From NCBI GenBank assembly GCA_004794655.1, contig SMMW01000017.1, positions 806,001 through 870,000 of the forward strand: a stretch of 64,000 bases of DNA, read 5' to 3'. The number at the start of each line of letters is the position of its first letter. The first letter of the stretch is position 1. The stretch is from Marisa cornuarietis (Eukaryota > Mollusca > Gastropoda > Architaenioglossa > Ampullariidae). Below, in pieces: positions 31,788-42,835 of this stretch. The position numbers and the translations under genes were made by a program. A model generated the notes under the pieces. The model was not told the origin of the DNA. It saw only the letters and a program-made list of their open reading frames with translations, and did no database searches.

Positions 31788-34268
31788 GAGTTTGGTGGTC
31801 AAGGAGACAAGACACCATCTGTCGCCTGTACGACTAAGCACTTTTAGTAAAAAAAAAAAAGGGTGTTATAGCCTAGGGTGCGTCTAGGACCATAAACTGT
31901 AAGTGGTTCACTGTGAAAGATGGAGTGCAACTCTCAACTTCCGTCATTTTGTTAACCTTCTTTGATTGAATCATGTACCCGTTGCTGCTGGGTGGGAAGG
32001 TGGAGTGTCACGAGCCAGTGGAGAGCACTAGCCACGTGCTCTGCAATCGATGACACTAATCTTAGTCTCCCCCACCCCTATATCCTCGCCCTCAGCTATA
32101 GCGGGACAGCTACTTTCTTCAGACTTGTAGATATGTAGCTCCTTGGAAACTATAATGATGGACAGTTATTTTCTCTAAATAACTGCACCACTCGCGTTCA
32201 AAAGCTCGCTACGGCCTGCTACGACTGTAAAACTATTTTATAAGCTCAGCGTTTTATGTGCCGGGGACACAAGGAAGGACTTGCGGGGCCCCACATACAT
32301 TTTTACACCACACAAAACAAGTAGCCGAGTGTTGTAAGAAAAAAAAAAGCTGTTGTAATCACTACGTCTACCTGTTCACGGAATCATTTTTGCCATTCCG
32401 TCCACTAACAATGCTACTTTACGGCTCACTACGTTAAACGTACGTGGCTATTTTCACGATTTTTTTTTAAAGAGCCTGTGAGCTATAGATTACACAGAAA
32501 CAGTTATTCATTAACTGCCTTCTGTAGCATGTGGCGATGAGGGGTAATTTTTCACCAACTATCGTCCTGTCCTGCGTGTGGAGCCACCTGGTGACTGTCA
32601 GGTCGGCTGGCTATGTTGCAAGATCGTCAACGATGATTTCTAAAAGTGTCTCGCAAAGCCAAGCAAAATTTTTTAAGTCACGAGCCGTGCTGATCCCGGC
32701 TGCCTGACAATCTGAGAACGATTATACCCATCGCATTTATCGTGTAATCTTCCCTTTTTCATCTCTGTCATTCTCTCGTTCATCGCTTTCGTTGTTTTAC
32801 AAACGTGTGCGCCCGTTTGTGCACGTAACACATGCAATACCCCCTCACACGCAGACACGACACACGCACACATACGTTGTCACGCCGCATTAACATACGC
32901 ACACACACACACATACACACACATGCACACACACACACACACACACACACATGCACCCACCAAGGGTAACATTGTTTTGTATATCTTAAATATAAAATAC
33001 AAGTACAGTTTCTAACGCCTATAAAAGTGTTTTCTATAATAACTTCCTAAAGTATCTGTGTCGGTCCGATGTGTTTGGTTTTAATCTTGTTTCTCGCGTT
33101 CTTTCTCCCTACTCCTCCATCTCTGTGTATGTCTCTGTGTCGCCTTATCTGTGTCTCTCTCTCGTTTTCTTTCTCTGCGGGAGCTTGTGAAGCCCGTTAT
33201 TAAAAGAAAGAGTGAATAACAGTCGTAGCTTTAAAATGCTTACAGACGTTTATATACCTGTTTTCCTTCCACCTCTCGTTGCTAGGCAACCTGGCAACCT
33301 ACCTGGCGTCCTACTTCCGGCGTCAGGAGGGTGGCGGGGACGAGATCGTGGACCCGCAGTGGGTCTTCTCCGCCTTCTTCGTGGCCTTCTCTGTCGCCAT
33401 CGTGCTGTCCGGCTACCTGGCCAACGCCATCGGCACTCGCGTCACCATTATCATCGCCATGTTCATTCACAGGTGTAGTGTTGGTCAGAGATGTAATAAT
33501 GTCATCGCCTTGTTTGTACTTTTTTCTCTTCCTTTCTTCCTTCCTTCCTTCCTGGTTTTTCGTTCGCCTTTCTTCTTTTTTTCCAGTTATTTTTCCCTTC
33601 TTTTTCCCATTTTTTTCTTTTCTTTCTTACATTAATTAAATTCTTTCTTCTTTCTTTCCTAATTACCGTTCTTTTGTCAATCTGTTGGTCTTTCGTAATT
33701 TCTTTAAGCTTTTGCACTAAGGTATTGACACTTGTCTTCACCAGTGGAGCCACCTTTCTGAGTTACTTCGCCGTGCAGAGCTCCATGGTCGCCCTCATTA
33801 TCACATTCGGAGCAGTAGGAGGACTGGGGGCCGGGCTAGCCTATGGACCGCCCATGCCAACCGTCTCCAAGGTAATAAAGCTGGGACATAGACCTCACTA
33901 GTGTGACCTCCTCTGTGAGTGTGTGTGTGTGTGTGTGTTCATATAATTGAGTCTACAATGACCATATATCGTCTGTGACTCAGTGGATGCCCCGCAATGT
34001 GGGGTTAGCCAGCGGCGTTCTGCTGACCGGCTTCGGGGGCGGTGCCGTCTTCTATAACGAGCTCATCACTTTCTACATCAACCCGGACAACGTGCGCCCC
34101 GACATCCACACTGCAAGAACATCGTCAGTATCCTCTCCCCGCCTTCTTTCGTGTTACAAGTCGCGCCTCGTCTCGTCTCGTATTGTCTTGTCCTCTCTCG
34201 TCCTGTCTTGTTCTGTATAGTCTCGGTTTTACATCCCTCCTCCAACTTGTCCCGTTTGTCGCGTCTCG

Positions 34269-34356
<88 letters not shown>

Positions 34357-37300
34357 GTCATCATCGTCATCATCGTCGTCGTCGTCCCTTGGCCTGTTTG
34401 TCTCATCTCTGATTGTCTCTGTTCCTGTTACTTGATGCCTTTTTTCTGTTTCGTCGTCAGTACTGTCGTTTTCTTTCGTCCCCTTTGTTCTGTATCTACT
34501 TAGTCCACGTCTCTTCCTCGTTTTAAGCGCTTAGAGCATGCTCTCTATGAGTGTGAATATGCGCTATAAAAATCTTCACTATTATTTATTATATTATCTC
34601 TCGTCTCGTATCATCGCTTCTCGCTACATCAAAGAAAAAGCGGCCCTCATGACGCTCGCGCCCACGCATACACCCACGTAAAACACTCGCCCATCCGCTC
34701 ACGCTTTCCGTTTTCATTCAACAAAAATAAAGAAAATAGACAGCAGGTTTGTGACAGCATACCCTCCCTTCAAATGTCTTTATGGGTTTAGGCGTCATTA
34801 ATTTATCAGTAGTAAATATTCTTAAGCTTGAGGGGTGACAAGCAGTAGCTGAAGAAGCCCATGTTTTTGTTTTCATCATTAAAACAGTAGCTCAGTAACT
34901 TCTTCCGTTAGTTGCGTACTATCCGTTCAATGAGAAGCTCGGTAGCGTTGCAGTCAATCGTGGGCTGGCACAGTTAAGTCGTCTGACATTAATCAACATG
35001 GTTCTTAATCGCAAGTGTTCATATCTTTTTCCTTCGGGTCTCGCTTCCAGCTTCCCAGCATGTTGATAATTTTGCAATACTTGCTGCTATGTTTGTAACA
35101 TCAAAGCGTGCATGTCTTTGTCCGACACACACACAGGTACTTTTCTCAAAGCTTTATTCTGGACCGAGTACCTGAGCTATTTCTGGTGCTGGGTGGCCTG
35201 ACATTGGTCCTGCAAATCATCGGTGTGACCCTCCTCCGGGACCCTGGACCTGACGACGAGGTAAGCCGCGATCGCTCATTTGATACTTCAGCCTACGAGT
35301 TGTTTTGGTAGTGTCGTAAAAATCTGTTGTGTTGTGGGGGAAGGAAAGGGGTTTATTTCCAAAACTATTTTTTCATATTTATATAATTATCTTAAAGTTA
35401 TTTACATTTCTAGTCATGAAATTTGTTGCAGTTAATATTCATGTCAAGAGTAGATCCAAAATTGTCGACTGCTCAAAGGATTTATCCATGTGGCAGACTG
35501 ATTATGCCGATTTTATTTTCTGTTTAATTTCGTTTGTTTCTTTGTTTTTAGTTGATTGGTTAGTTTCTTTCAGAACGTTTAGGTTTGACGATGGAGTACA
35601 TTTTAACTAGCACCTAAAGTATTATTTTATGATTCGCTTAATTTCTTCTTGATAATCAGGTAGACAAAGCAGACGCCACAGAGCTAAAGCCCACGCTCGC
35701 TAACAAAACTTCTGCAGCCACAGCGTCGCCATCTTCAAGCGATACCTTCCCTCCAGCATCTAACAAGAAGGACTGCGAAAAGCAAGAATCAGACACGAAG
35801 TCTGAGAAATCTGTGTAAGCCGTACTTTTCTTTTAACTGAACGTCTGCCATGGAGTCATTAACACTAGCATGAAAAATATATGTACGCACTAAGTGTGTA
35901 CTCTCTAGAGTAGGAGAAATATAAGCATCATTGGGCAAATGACTGTCACAGTGAGTTACATCATCTCGACAATTATGACCACAAAAAATTCATTCACCAG
36001 GCAGTCATTCGTCCCTTGGCTGGTACCGGTGTGGCAGCCGTGCTTCGTACAAAGTCAGTGGTTTTGTGTTCTCTGCTTCCTCATGAATTGTTGTCGAATA
36101 CCTGGATTCTCCTCTCTATGTATCGGCAAGCAGAGTCCATGTTTCACATCCGTAAAGTAGGATCGGTACAGCAAGGAACGTACAGATTTTACATGGTAGT
36201 AAAGCTGATTCTGTGCAGCCATCGCCGCGGATGCTGTCGCGATTCTGATGTGGGTATCTGTCGTGGAGCTTCCCTCCTTGAAAAGAGTGGCTCCCAAGTA
36301 CTTAAAGCTGTCCACCTCTTCGAGCTGTACCCCGTTCATGAAGATCTCCGCTTTGCCATTGCCAAAGACCATGACTTTGCTCTTATTAGTGCTGGTCCCC
36401 ATTCCATATGCATTCGAACTGTCTAACATCTTGTAGTTCATTGTTAGTGCCAGCTGACAGAGCTATGTCGTCTGCAAAGGGCGGGTTGCAAATCGGACTT
36501 CCACCTATGGAAATGGAAGTGTGATGACGGTGGAGGGTTCCACCAGACCAGAATTTTAAACTCCTTGCATTTCATTTTAGATATACGAATGTTTATTATG
36601 AAACGCTCTTAACATTCACACACATAAACAGTATATTCATGACATACAAACTTTACAGACGTGTACTTGTCTAAATAATTTCAGATCGATTTGCGAGCTA
36701 AGGGATATGACTCCGCTGGAGGTGTTGAAACAGAAAGAGTTCTACATCTTGTGGCTGGCGTTAGGCATGAATCACTATGCCTACATCGTCAAGAACAACT
36801 ATTACAAGGTAAGTGCGAGAGATAGATAGATCGATATAATTTATAGTGTTGTTTATCAACATGAAGACAGACAGACCCGGAGGTCAAAGAAACCAGCGAG
36901 TGAACGGAACTCAGCATTCAGCCCCGCGTGACCTGTTTCATTCCAGTATAGAGTTTGCACCAGTTCCTCACTTGCCCGAATTCCGCTATTCTTGACTTGT
37001 ACCAACTCCGAACTTCTGCCATCTCCCGACTTGTACCAACTCGATCATGACTGGTTCCAGCCTGTGTTTATGTCGCAGGAGTTTGGTGCGAGCCGCATCG
37101 ACAACGACCACCTGCTGACATCAATTGGCACTGTCTCCACCATCTTCGTGGCCATCAGCAGACTCTTCTGGGGCTCGCTTACCGACGTACTGGGCATCAA
37201 GGTACCGACCGCCATCTTACATGTAACCAACACACTCAGGTCACGTGATGCAGCAAACGTCCCAGACACAGTGATGCCGTCCTTCCCCCTCCAGTTTTGT

Positions 37301-39472
37301 TTGTGCATGTGCCATGTCTGATATGTCCAAAGCTGAACGAATTCTGCGTTTAAACACACACACACACACACAGAGGAATACGCAAAGTGTATTTAACTCT
37401 AAAATTCTATGGATTTGGAACACACTTGCCTTTAAGTACGCGCGCATTGTGTCAATAGCCTCATGCCAAGATCTTGCCTGTAAGAGGGAAGAGTTAAGGT
37501 AAGGTAAGCTACCTTACCTTACCGACAATCGGCCGGGCTTTTACGAGGTTTTTGCGCAACAGTTCAGCGTCAATAAAATAACGACTTGATTTGCGTTTTT
37601 GTAGCCTCAGATCATGTCTCTGCATCTCTCAATGTTACTGTTGTTGTTTTCTCTGCATTTCTCTGCTCGCACCACATTACCACGTAACTGTTTCTTGAAT
37701 TTTTCTTCTGGATTAAATCCGTTGTATGAGAAAGAAAGGCATGAAGGAACAAATAGGCAAATAAACCAAAAAACAGGAAAAAATTTTAAAAAGAAAGAAT
37801 CAAAAGAGAGACAATGACATAGAAACAACAAATAAAGGAAACTAACTGACTTTGACTTGACAAGAATTAATAAATTAATTAATTAATGGACGAAAGTGAG
37901 TCAAAAGTGGAGAGAGAAGGAGATGTAGATTTGGAAGAAGGAAAATAAAGAAAGAAAATGTGAACAAACAAACCAACCCATAAACTGGAAAAATGTTGAG
38001 CAGGAGTATTCCTGACTTTAGACATTAATCTGACTCTGACCATTGGTTTCGAACATTACTCTACTTCCCCTTCACTGTGTGCATGCTGCAGCTGACGCTG
38101 ATGCTGCTGCTGTGCGGCACGACGGTGTTGTCGGCGTTCTGGTACTGGAGCCTGGAAGTGGGGCCTGGGCTCTACTTCACCTGGATTGTGGCCATCACCT
38201 TCCACCTGGCCGGTCCCTTCATCCTCTTTCCTCTCGCCGCTCTGCGCACCTTCGGACAGACGCACTACGCCTCCAACTACGGTCTCATCTCCACGGTGCA
38301 GGTTAGTTGGTTTTTAGGAGTGTGCTTCCAGCTATAGAAAACATGTTGCATGTGGCATCTGTTTACAGGTTTGACTGCTTTGTCATGATATACCCTTAGT
38401 TGCTAGCTCCGCGTAAAGTACCAATCACACACACACACATACAGTTCAAGCCCAGGGAAGACAGATCATCTAGAGGGGGGTAGAGTAGGGAGAACGAAAG
38501 GGACAAAGGGATTCCTTGAAATATTTTTTTCTTGGAAGGGGCAATGCATTTTTCTGTTCCCACGGTCGCACCATTTTTTTTTTTTTTTTTTTGTCTTTCA
38601 TTGCAGATTGTCATCAACTTGATCTCCCCGCCCATCATCCGGGTCCTCATGGACAGCTATAGCTGGTTTGGCGTTTTCTGCAGTATAGCAGTGTGCAATC
38701 TCTTAGGTAACCAAAGGCCTAGCCTATTAACGCAAAACTACAACAGTCACGCAAACAAACATCGCACTTAACCAGCATGTACATTCACAATACATGAAAC
38801 AATTTCTTACAAACGGAATAACTCTTAATATCCGTACGACACAGTATGAGTATTCAGCAGTTTTCTGTTTCTAAAAAACAGTTATCATCGAATTAGTACC
38901 ATAGAACATTCTATTGACTGTGAATAGCCTGCTCTGTTCTACTGTCGATACACTCTAAAGCGATTGTACTCCGCACTTGAGACTGACATTATTCTAAAGA
39001 GCAGATGATGGTGTGATTTTGTAGAAGTAGCACTATCTGACCTGATTCTACTAACTCGACCATTTGACGTGATTTATAGGGTTGACATTGGCATGATGAT
39101 AAAGTCAGTGGCATGATGATACAGAATTTTGACAAGAGAATATCTAACGTGATTCTTTTCACTCGACACTCAAGTTTACACACTTTACATTTACTGATGT
39201 GACCCTACTGATATGTCACTGAAGACTGATAAAACTATTCAGTGGTTGTAAATTCTGTGAGCTTAAGGGGGAAACAGTCACTTTATCTTTACCGAAAGTG
39301 ATGCAGAGATTTTATACCTGGAGTTTAAGATTGTTCTACTTTGTCATTGAAACTAAGAGGCTGAAATATTTTTCTACAAAATTTTCTATTTGAACGACAA
39401 AAAATCTGGCTGTTGTGAGAATAATTATTGTTTGCAGGAACGGCCCTGGTCTTGTTGCTACCCATGATGTGA
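31484..39472 (+). CDS. MFS transporter, oxalate/formate-antiporter-like, 11 exons
   Basis: Exons: 31484-31694, 33286-33472, 33745-33871, 33984-34123, 35137-35260, 35660-35814, 36685-36808, 37079-37201, 38092-38301, 38607-38706, 39438-39472; all joins are in phase, 511 aa. An in-frame stop at 31388 supports the start at 31484. About twelve membrane segments are seen, with a Ser/Lys/acid-rich cytosolic loop (about 258-318) between halves. Family marks are GYLANAIGTR in loop 2-3, GLAYGPPMPTVSKWMPRNVGLASG (about 163-186) and the loop 8-9 motif RLFWGSLTDVLGIK (about 384-397). These fit the oxalate/formate-antiporter-like (monocarboxylate-type) branch of the MFS; the substrate is unknown. The exon-4 donor (GTCAGT) is weak and chosen for phase. 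Exons are GC-rich. Confidence 0.9.
31709..31786. repeat. (TG)n microsatellite, 78 bp
   Basis: Near-perfect dinucleotide run starting 14 bases after the exon-1 donor of the MFS gene. It produces spurious Cys-Val ORFs. Confidence 0.95.
32895..32951. repeat. (CA)n microsatellite in MFS intron 1
   Basis: Interrupted CA run with CATGCA breaks. The rest of intron 1 (31787-33285) shows no other element. Confidence 0.9.
34270..34366. repeat. (ATC)n microsatellite in MFS intron 4
   Basis: About 30 tandem ATC units followed by imperfect GTC units to about 34386. Long Met, Ile and Ser frames here are artefacts. Confidence 0.95.
34410..34600 (+). repeat. LINE family A 3' end (A2), MFS intron 4
   Basis: TCTCTGTTCCTGTTACTTGA through CAGTACTGTCGTTTTC, GAGCATGCTCTCTATGAG and ATGCGCTATAAAAATC, then an ATT-rich tail. 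Same sense as the host gene. Confidence 0.85.
36015..36560 (-). pseudogene. LINE reverse-transcriptase fragment in MFS intron 6
   Basis: Antisense to the gene. Reading on the minus strand from about 36530: SISIGGSPIC, a retained FADDIALSAG catalytic region near 36470, then after a frame break NKSKVMVFGNGKAEIFMNG, VDSFKYLGATL and THIRIATASAAMAAQNQL. It is the same family as 1-447 and 6.2-6.5 kb, and decayed. Confidence 0.85.
37497..37524. repeat. Near-perfect palindrome
   Basis: GGTAAGGTAAGCTACCTTACC with flanking TAAGG/CCTTA units can fold into a hairpin with arms of about 9-11 bp. It lies in MFS intron 8; function unknown. Confidence 0.6.
38347..38425 (+). repeat. Interspersed repeat end, copy 2
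   Basis: Matches 6541-6616 from TGTGGCATCTGTTTACAGG to GCGTAAAGTACCAATC and is followed by a short CA run. It lies in MFS intron 9, 46 bases after the donor. Confidence 0.6.
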
Positions 39473-39808
39473 TGCCAACCTGGGCTGTTTTTCTCATCAT
39501 CTCTGCGCAGAGAATCAGTCACCAGTGCCAGTTGTTTACTGTATCTCACTCAGCAAACCGGCCCGCTTCTCACTCCCTTCTTTAAATATGTGTATGTAGG
39601 CTAACAAGCCTACTTTGTCTAGCACTAACTCTGTCAGTGTCTATCTGCATACCAATAGACACATATGACAGTCATATTAAGGTAGATTCACTACTGGGTT
39701 TGTTAATGTGTATATTGACAAAGCTCGCTTGTTATGGTGTGTAGGCTGGTTTTTTGCCCCATAATGCAAAATTGTCAACAGTTGGAAGCAGTTTCACTGA
39801 AAACAAGA

Positions 39809-39814
39809 AATAAA
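39809..39814 (+). terminator. Candidate poly(A) signal AATAAA of MFS gene
   Basis: Canonical hexamer 337 bases after the transporter stop codon; the first one seen in the 3' flank. Confidence 0.45.
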
Positions 39815-42800
39815 TCAGTGACCTTTCCCCAACCTCCATCCTCTCCTTAATTCTTCATACATTTACCCATATCCCCATCCCCACTTTACCTGTCTATGCA
39901 TTACCCATATCCAAATCGCTTACTTACCTTTTCATTTACCCATATCCCCCCTCTCCTTTTTGCCTGTTCATACCTTCATACCTTTATCTGTTTCCATCCT
40001 CCAAAAAGTGGAAGTGCTTTAAAACCAAAAAATAGATAGCTAGGCTGATTGGCAGATAAAAATGGAGGATGGTTTGTTGCCTAGTTTTAAATCACAGTCA
40101 ATATGTTAACAGTTGGCAAAGGTAACACGGAAGTGGGACAATACATGGAAGTTATACACAGAGACGAGTTTTGCAGGCTGGAGGATCGCCTTTGATGCTA
40201 AGTTATGGCGTCACAGCTCCTGCAGTTACATATAGGGTCTGTGACCTCATAATCTAGCTTGACCCTAGCGTCTGGGTTTCCTGAAGTGGGATTGAGTGTG
40301 TGTTGTGCTATATCTCTCATGATTGATTTTGGTGTCACCAGTAACGGCCTTAGCTGTACGTGGTGCGCCCAGGGCGAATGTCTTATGTGGGGCCCCCAGG
40401 GGCCGAGAGGTGTAAGTGTAGGCTACATACCATAGACCTTCATACCGTGCTATATACTGCACCACAAGAATCTCCTTTCGCAGGGCCCCCTCTCAGACGC
40501 AGGACCTGGGGCGGTTGCCACCCACAAAGGCCGCCTCTGTCATTCATTTTACATGACGGATATACAAAAGTTTGGCTAAACTTGGTCAAAGGTTTGTTTG
40601 TATTTCTCCAGTTAAGAACAGCCTTGATGGGATGCACCCCTTTGAAATTAGACGTTGAATGGTGCTTGGCAGCACTCATCATTGCTGCTGAACTTGTTTC
40701 CTTCCCAAACTGTTTTTCCTTGAGCACAAGAGACACTCTCGTCTGTCAGACTGGCGATAGTATGTATGCTGTCAACACCTCCAGTTGCCCAACTGCAAGT
40801 AAAATGTCTTACTTCCTGTTGGATGCTAAAAGGAGGCAGCTTGGTATCAGATGGTTTATGTGTGATTTTCCCAGCTGGATTATCTCAATTCAACCACCTA
40901 GCACCTTGTGAAGACCTGAATGTTGTACATTTGTTACTTCAACCACCTAACACCTTGTAAAGATCTGAATGTTGTACAGTTGTTACTTCTACACAGGCAA
41001 TGCACATTATTTCCAGATAAGTTATCTGTTGCCTTTTAGTAAACATGGTTTACTGATGCAATGTGCATGTTGTATATTTTGTTCTTATTCATCATACTGC
41101 CACTAAGGCAGGATAATATGTGTACTTGACACAACAAACCCCAACAGTAATCTTTATGGAAAGTGGATAAACATGTAAACACATCAATGCTTGTCAGCTC
41201 AACGTTCAATTGAGTGGTGTTTGTTATACTGCTACCCTTACAGCTACTCACTTAAGAATTCTATTGACAGTTTGCTTCTAAGATCTGGGAAAGTGTTGTA
41301 ATTTGAAAAGGCCAGCAAAACCTCCTGTTATCCATATGTATATTTTCTCCAAATGAAAAGTTAACTCTTAATAATCTGTGCCATAAAAAGTGCTAGCTTT
41401 ATTAAAACATCAGCTGTGATCAAGCATCTTTGTCACTCATGCAAGCTCATGTTGACTGGTGGACCACTCCCACTCACCACCTCCCCACCCCCCACAAACA
41501 CACAAAGATTTACAGACATCTGCACAACATCATGAATATTTTGGCTTTCAGGATGACAGATGTTCAGTCTGCAGCCTTAATTCTCTTTTTTCTTAAAAAT
41601 ATTCATGACATGCACACTTTCAAACCTACTTAAGTTTTACCTCATAAGGCTCATGGTTGGGTGCTAATAATGCACTTTTATCTTTACACCACCACTATTA
41701 TGATACTAGCAAGACTTCTCAAGCAACACAAACAAAATATTTAAGAACAATATTGTAAACTTTTGCTGTGCTAGTTTTCACAAATGTATGTAGCACTTCA
41801 TGTTCATATGCTTAATAAAATGAAGCTAATAGATATATTTTTACATTTTAACAACATAAACCTAATGACAAATCGGTAAAAAATTAAACAGAAATTATAA
41901 TGGAAATGTTCATAAAATTGTATCATCATGTAACACCTGTATCATGCAAACATTGTCATTTATCACTAGTTATTCCACAAGAAAGCAGTATGACACATTC
42001 CATGACTTGATTTGTGAAAAAAGCACTAGAATGCATTAATATCCCTTGCTTCATCGTGAGGTATCCATGAGTAAGTAACATTCCATGTGTGTGACATATT
42101 CTGGGCATTTTAACATGCTGCCCCCAGAGTTTTCAGTAATTATTCTGACCCTACTGCATCATCAGTGATTGGTAAAAAAGGTCACATGATGATAGCCAGA
42201 AACACTGAGTTAACGCCTTACAGTCCAGAATACTGTTGCTCTAATTTTAGATAAACAGTTTGTTCATTCTTATTACACAAATTACCACAGCCATTGAAAA
42301 ATGTAACTTTCTCATGCAATTTTCAGCTACTAACAAAATTCCTTTTTAAATTTAGTTTATGAATACACTGAAATACACATAACATGCAATGATGTAATAA
42401 GCAGTTTACACGAGACAAAAAGACTGATTTTATATGATTTCTTGCATGAATAGCAGGTTTACAAATCTTACAACTGTTTTAGTAAAGGTTGTGATATCAA
42501 AAGAGCTTGATGAAGGTGATGACCAGATATTTACATAAATTCATACCTGATGAAATTTGTTTCCAGTTCTTATTCTTTGAAGTCCCTGAATAAACCTTTA
42601 TAATGAGCAGAAGGTACAAAAGATGGAGATTTAAAAGTTTGGCAAACAATGAAAATGTAATCTTGCAGACCAAGAAAAAGATGAGGAGGTATAACCATTA
42701 AAGTATGATAACAATCCACAGCTCTTGTTAATATTTTACCCAGAGCAAGACATTTAGGTTCTACAACTAATGCGTAAACAAGTGCTCTCCTTTGCATCAC

Positions 42801-42835
42801 CTCACAGATTCCACATTGAAGGCAAAAAATGATGG
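39815..42835. other. Intergenic region between convergent MFS and MVB12 genes
   Basis: Holds a 183-codon plus-strand ORF (40360-40911) with no recognisable domain and no signal peptide, a 48-bp tandem duplication near 40.9 kb, and AT-rich sequence. The right part probably includes the MVB12 3' untranslated region. No RNA gene seen. Confidence 0.4.
40893..40988. repeat. Two-copy 48-bp tandem duplication
   Basis: CAACCACCTAGCACCTTGTG...CTGAATGTTGTACA...TTGTTACTT is repeated immediately with about five substitutions. The first copy overlaps the end of the unassigned ORF at 40360-40911. Confidence 0.75.

Noticed and set aside
31484..31789. ORF continuing as a Cys-Val repeat protein
   Set aside because: The repeat part is translation of the (TG)n microsatellite beyond the exon-1 donor; only 31484-31694 is coding.
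34042..34503. Poly-Ile, poly-Ser and poly-Met ORFs
   Set aside because: Frames through (ATC)n in an intron; no real protein.
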